Assembly (NCBI GenBank): GCA_964396375.1
Contig: CAYNEY010000005.1
Span: 62,001-126,000, forward strand
Direction: 5' to 3'
Source of the DNA: FEN-1139 sp964396375
Lineage (GTDB): Bacteria; Myxococcota_A; Polyangia; Polyangiales; Polyangiaceae
Length of the DNA stretch: 64,000 nt
Positions 62,758 to 64,000 of the stretch are shown here, piece by piece (position 1 is the stretch's first letter; each line of letters starts with the position of its first letter). A program made the translations under genes and the position numbers. Below the pieces are notes generated by a model. The model was not told where the DNA came from. It made no database searches and saw only the letters and a list, made by a program, of their open reading frames with translations.

Positions 62758-62802
62758 CGCTGAGCAGTTGCACTGGCACGTCTCGTGCAGAGGGAAGCCA
62801 TC

Positions 62803-63318
62803 ATGAGTGCGATGGTACCCCGCTGGTTCACGGATGAACTCCCAACCCACGTTCCTTCCCTCACTCGACGCGCGCGCCGGCTGTGTCGCACCGTGACCGC
62901 CGCCGATGATCTCGTCCAAGATACCCTGGAGCGCGCGCTCCGACATGTGGAACAATTCGAGCGAGGCACCAATCTTCGGGCTTGGCTCCACCGCATCCTG
63001 TTCCATCTGTTCGTGTCGTCGCATCGCCGCGAACAGCGTGAACGCTTGGGATTGGATCGTCTTGGCCATCTCGCCGCCGTCAAGGCTCCGAGTTGGACCA
63101 CGCCAATCCCAGCCGCCCGGCAACGGCTGGAACGGCTCTTCTCCACTCTGCCGCCACCCATGCAATCCGTGGTGGCGCTGGTCGATTTGGATGAACTCAG
63201 TTACCGCGAGGCCGCACGAGAACTCAACATCCCGGTTGGGACGGTGATGAGCCGTCTCTCCCGCGCACGCCGTCGTCTCCAGGCCGTGGTGGAGGCCGAT
63301 CTCTGTCGCGCAGCGTGA
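62803..63318 (+). CDS. ECF-type RNA polymerase sigma factor
   Basis: 171 residues from ATG 62803, preceded by AGGGAAG. Region 2: TRRARRLCRTVTAADDLVQDTLERALRHVEQFERGTNLRAWLHRILFHLF. Region 4: LERLFSTLPPPMQSVVALVDLDELSYREAARELNIPVGTVMSRLSRARRRL. No separate anti-sigma gene follows; instead a structured stretch and the 3' end of birA lie downstream. The signal it answers is unknown. Confidence 0.93.
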   Translation: MSAMVPRWFTDELPTHVPSLTRRARRLCRTVTAADDLVQDTLERALRHVEQFERGTNLRAWLHRILFHLFVSSHRREQRERLGLDRLGHLAAVKAPSWTTPIPAARQRLERLFSTLPPPMQSVVALVDLDELSYREAARELNIPVGTVMSRLSRARRRLQAVVEADLCRAA

Positions 63319-63373
63319 ACGCGACACCTGCGGCCATCACTCGACCAGAACCTAGACTGGAGCGGCTCTCACA

Positions 63374-63527
63374 GAGATGGAACATCTCGACGAAAGTCGC
63401 TCTAGGTATTCGCGAAAGCGAATACGGGGTGAATTGACGAGCAGAGCGAGTCATAAGGGGCCGGTGCCCCACCTTGGGAAGGATAGAGCGCATTGGCGAA
63501 GCCAATCAATGGCGGTCCAGGCCATTG
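63374..63527 (+). ncRNA. Candidate structured RNA, multi-hairpin element
   Basis: Several perfect hairpins follow each other on the plus strand: GAGATG-GAA-CATCTC (63374-63388), GTATTCGC-GAAA-GCGAATAC (63406-63425, 8 bp, GNRA loop), GGGGC-CGGT-GCCCC (63457-63470), ATTGGC-GAA-GCCAAT (63492-63506) and CAATGGC-N7-GCCATTG (63507-63527). A long-range helix CGCTCTA / TAGAGCG (63398-63404 with 63484-63490) would close a multi-branched domain around two of them. Loops read GAA or GAAA only on the plus strand, favouring an RNA read in that direction. Not matched to a known family from memory. Confidence 0.4.
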
Positions 63528-63559
63528 AAAAAGCGTTCTAAAGCAAGGCAGGTTGTTAG

Positions 63560-64000
63560 TCACTCGCTCAAGAGCTCGACCAAACCGTGGGTCAGAACCT
63601 CGATCCTCGAAGAACCCTCCGGTTCAAAATTGAGGCCTCCGCTGTCATCGATCCCGCGAGCGATCCCGAGCCGACCGTCGATACGCACCCGACGCCCACC
63701 GATCGCGTCGTTGTCTCGCAGCTCTTCGAGCACGCTCGCCACGCCCTCTCTCTCCCAACGAGCAATCCGCCACTCGAGATCGGTGAGGATGTCCGCGAGC
63801 AGGCGCTCGCGCTCAACCCGCTCTGCGCCGAGCAGCGCAAGCGAGGTCGCCAACCCGGCAATGGGCTCGGGCAACTCAGTCATGAACACATTGACCCCAA
63901 TCCCCACCACCAGCGCCACCTCGCCTCGAGGAAGGAGTTGGCTCTCGACCAAGATCCCCGCGATCTTCCGGTCACCAACCATCACGTCATTGATCCATTT
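63560..64000 (-). CDS. birA: Biotin-[acetyl-CoA-carboxylase] ligase BirA, 3' part
   Basis: The frame enters from the right edge and ends at 63560, giving about 146 C-terminal residues. KWINDVMVGDRKIAGILVES is the biotin-ligase catalytic-core segment (WxND-x-K/M), followed by ALVVGIGVNVFM and the C-terminal SH3-like domain with NDAIGGRRVRIDG and GIARGIDDSGGL. It attaches biotin to biotin carboxyl carrier protein. The catalytic GRGRxGR segment and any DNA-binding domain lie outside the window, so whether it also acts as a repressor is unknown. Confidence 0.92.
   Translation of the reverse strand, partial: KWINDVMVGDRKIAGILVESQLLPRGEVALVVGIGVNVFMTELPEPIAGLATSLALLGAERVERERLLADILTDLEWRIARWEREGVASVLEELRDNDAIGGRRVRIDGRLGIARGIDDSGGLNFEPEGSSRIEVLTHGLVELLSE

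Noticed and set aside
62774..62789. Sigma-54-like promoter (TGGCACG-N4-GTGCA) before the ECF sigma gene
   Set aside because: The -12 element is imperfect (GTGC), transcription would start at or after the ribosome-binding site, and GCACG/CGTGC is equally explained as a short palindrome.

Overview
The window is about 62-65% GC and dense in genes. It reads as a chromosomal segment of a myxobacterium (Myxococcota, probably the Polyangia side). This is inferred from eukaryote-like Ser/Thr kinases, Roadblock/LC7 proteins, an initiation factor IF-3 with a long acidic tail, an AgmX/PglI-type lipoprotein, a Gly/Thr/Ser-rich repeat lipoprotein, many TPR proteins, and high-GC codon use throughout. A run of ten N at 2661-2670 shows that this is a draft assembly.

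Layout: (1) 1-898, an edge-truncated lipoprotein and a divergent small membrane protein. (2) 827-8288, one leftward operon with a group-3c-like [NiFe] hydrogenase (small and large subunits). Around it sit a degenerate protein kinase with TPRs, a V4R-like Cys protein, a two-cluster ferredoxin fused to a second V4R-like domain, a Roadblock protein, a coiled-coil/Roadblock protein and a hydrogenase maturation protease. HdrA, MvhD and diaphorase subunits are absent, so the redox partner looks like a signalling module. This is the strongest candidate for an undescribed system. (3) 8499-11781, a zinc-ribbon protein and a GT39 membrane glycosyltransferase. (4) 11882-16379, PhoH/YbeZ, a GAF/HD-GYP protein, and enolase with its terminator. 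(5) 16496-25188, surface and lipoprotein genes, a DUF362 protein, a formylglycine-generating-enzyme-like lipoprotein, an odd open frame carrying SUI1 and YwbE domains, the repeat lipoprotein and an IS630-like HTH. (6) 25317-34907, OmpH/Skp, a large TPR protein, TldD, a response regulator without a phosphoacceptor, PdxA, an Eco57I-type DNA methyltransferase with duplicated motif I, and Sua5/TsaC. (7) 35154-41759, a leftward kpsM-T-E-C-S capsule operon. (8) 41807-46373, a DUF3943 protein, tRNA-Ala(GGC), a kinase, IF-3 and tRNA-Val(GAC). (9) 46810-54673, yajC-secD-secF and recJ, split by leftward nikR, pfkB-family and BI-1 genes. (10) 54666-64000, Mla-type lipid transport genes, an S41 protease, pdxJ, acpS, nnrDE, an ECF sigma factor, a possible structured RNA, and the 3' part of birA.

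Links between genes: NikR may tie nickel supply to the hydrogenase. PdxA and PdxJ belong to the DXP-dependent pyridoxal phosphate pathway. YajC/SecDF, Skp and Mla serve envelope biogenesis. KpsC/S/E/T/M make and export an ABC-dependent capsule on a poly-Kdo linker.
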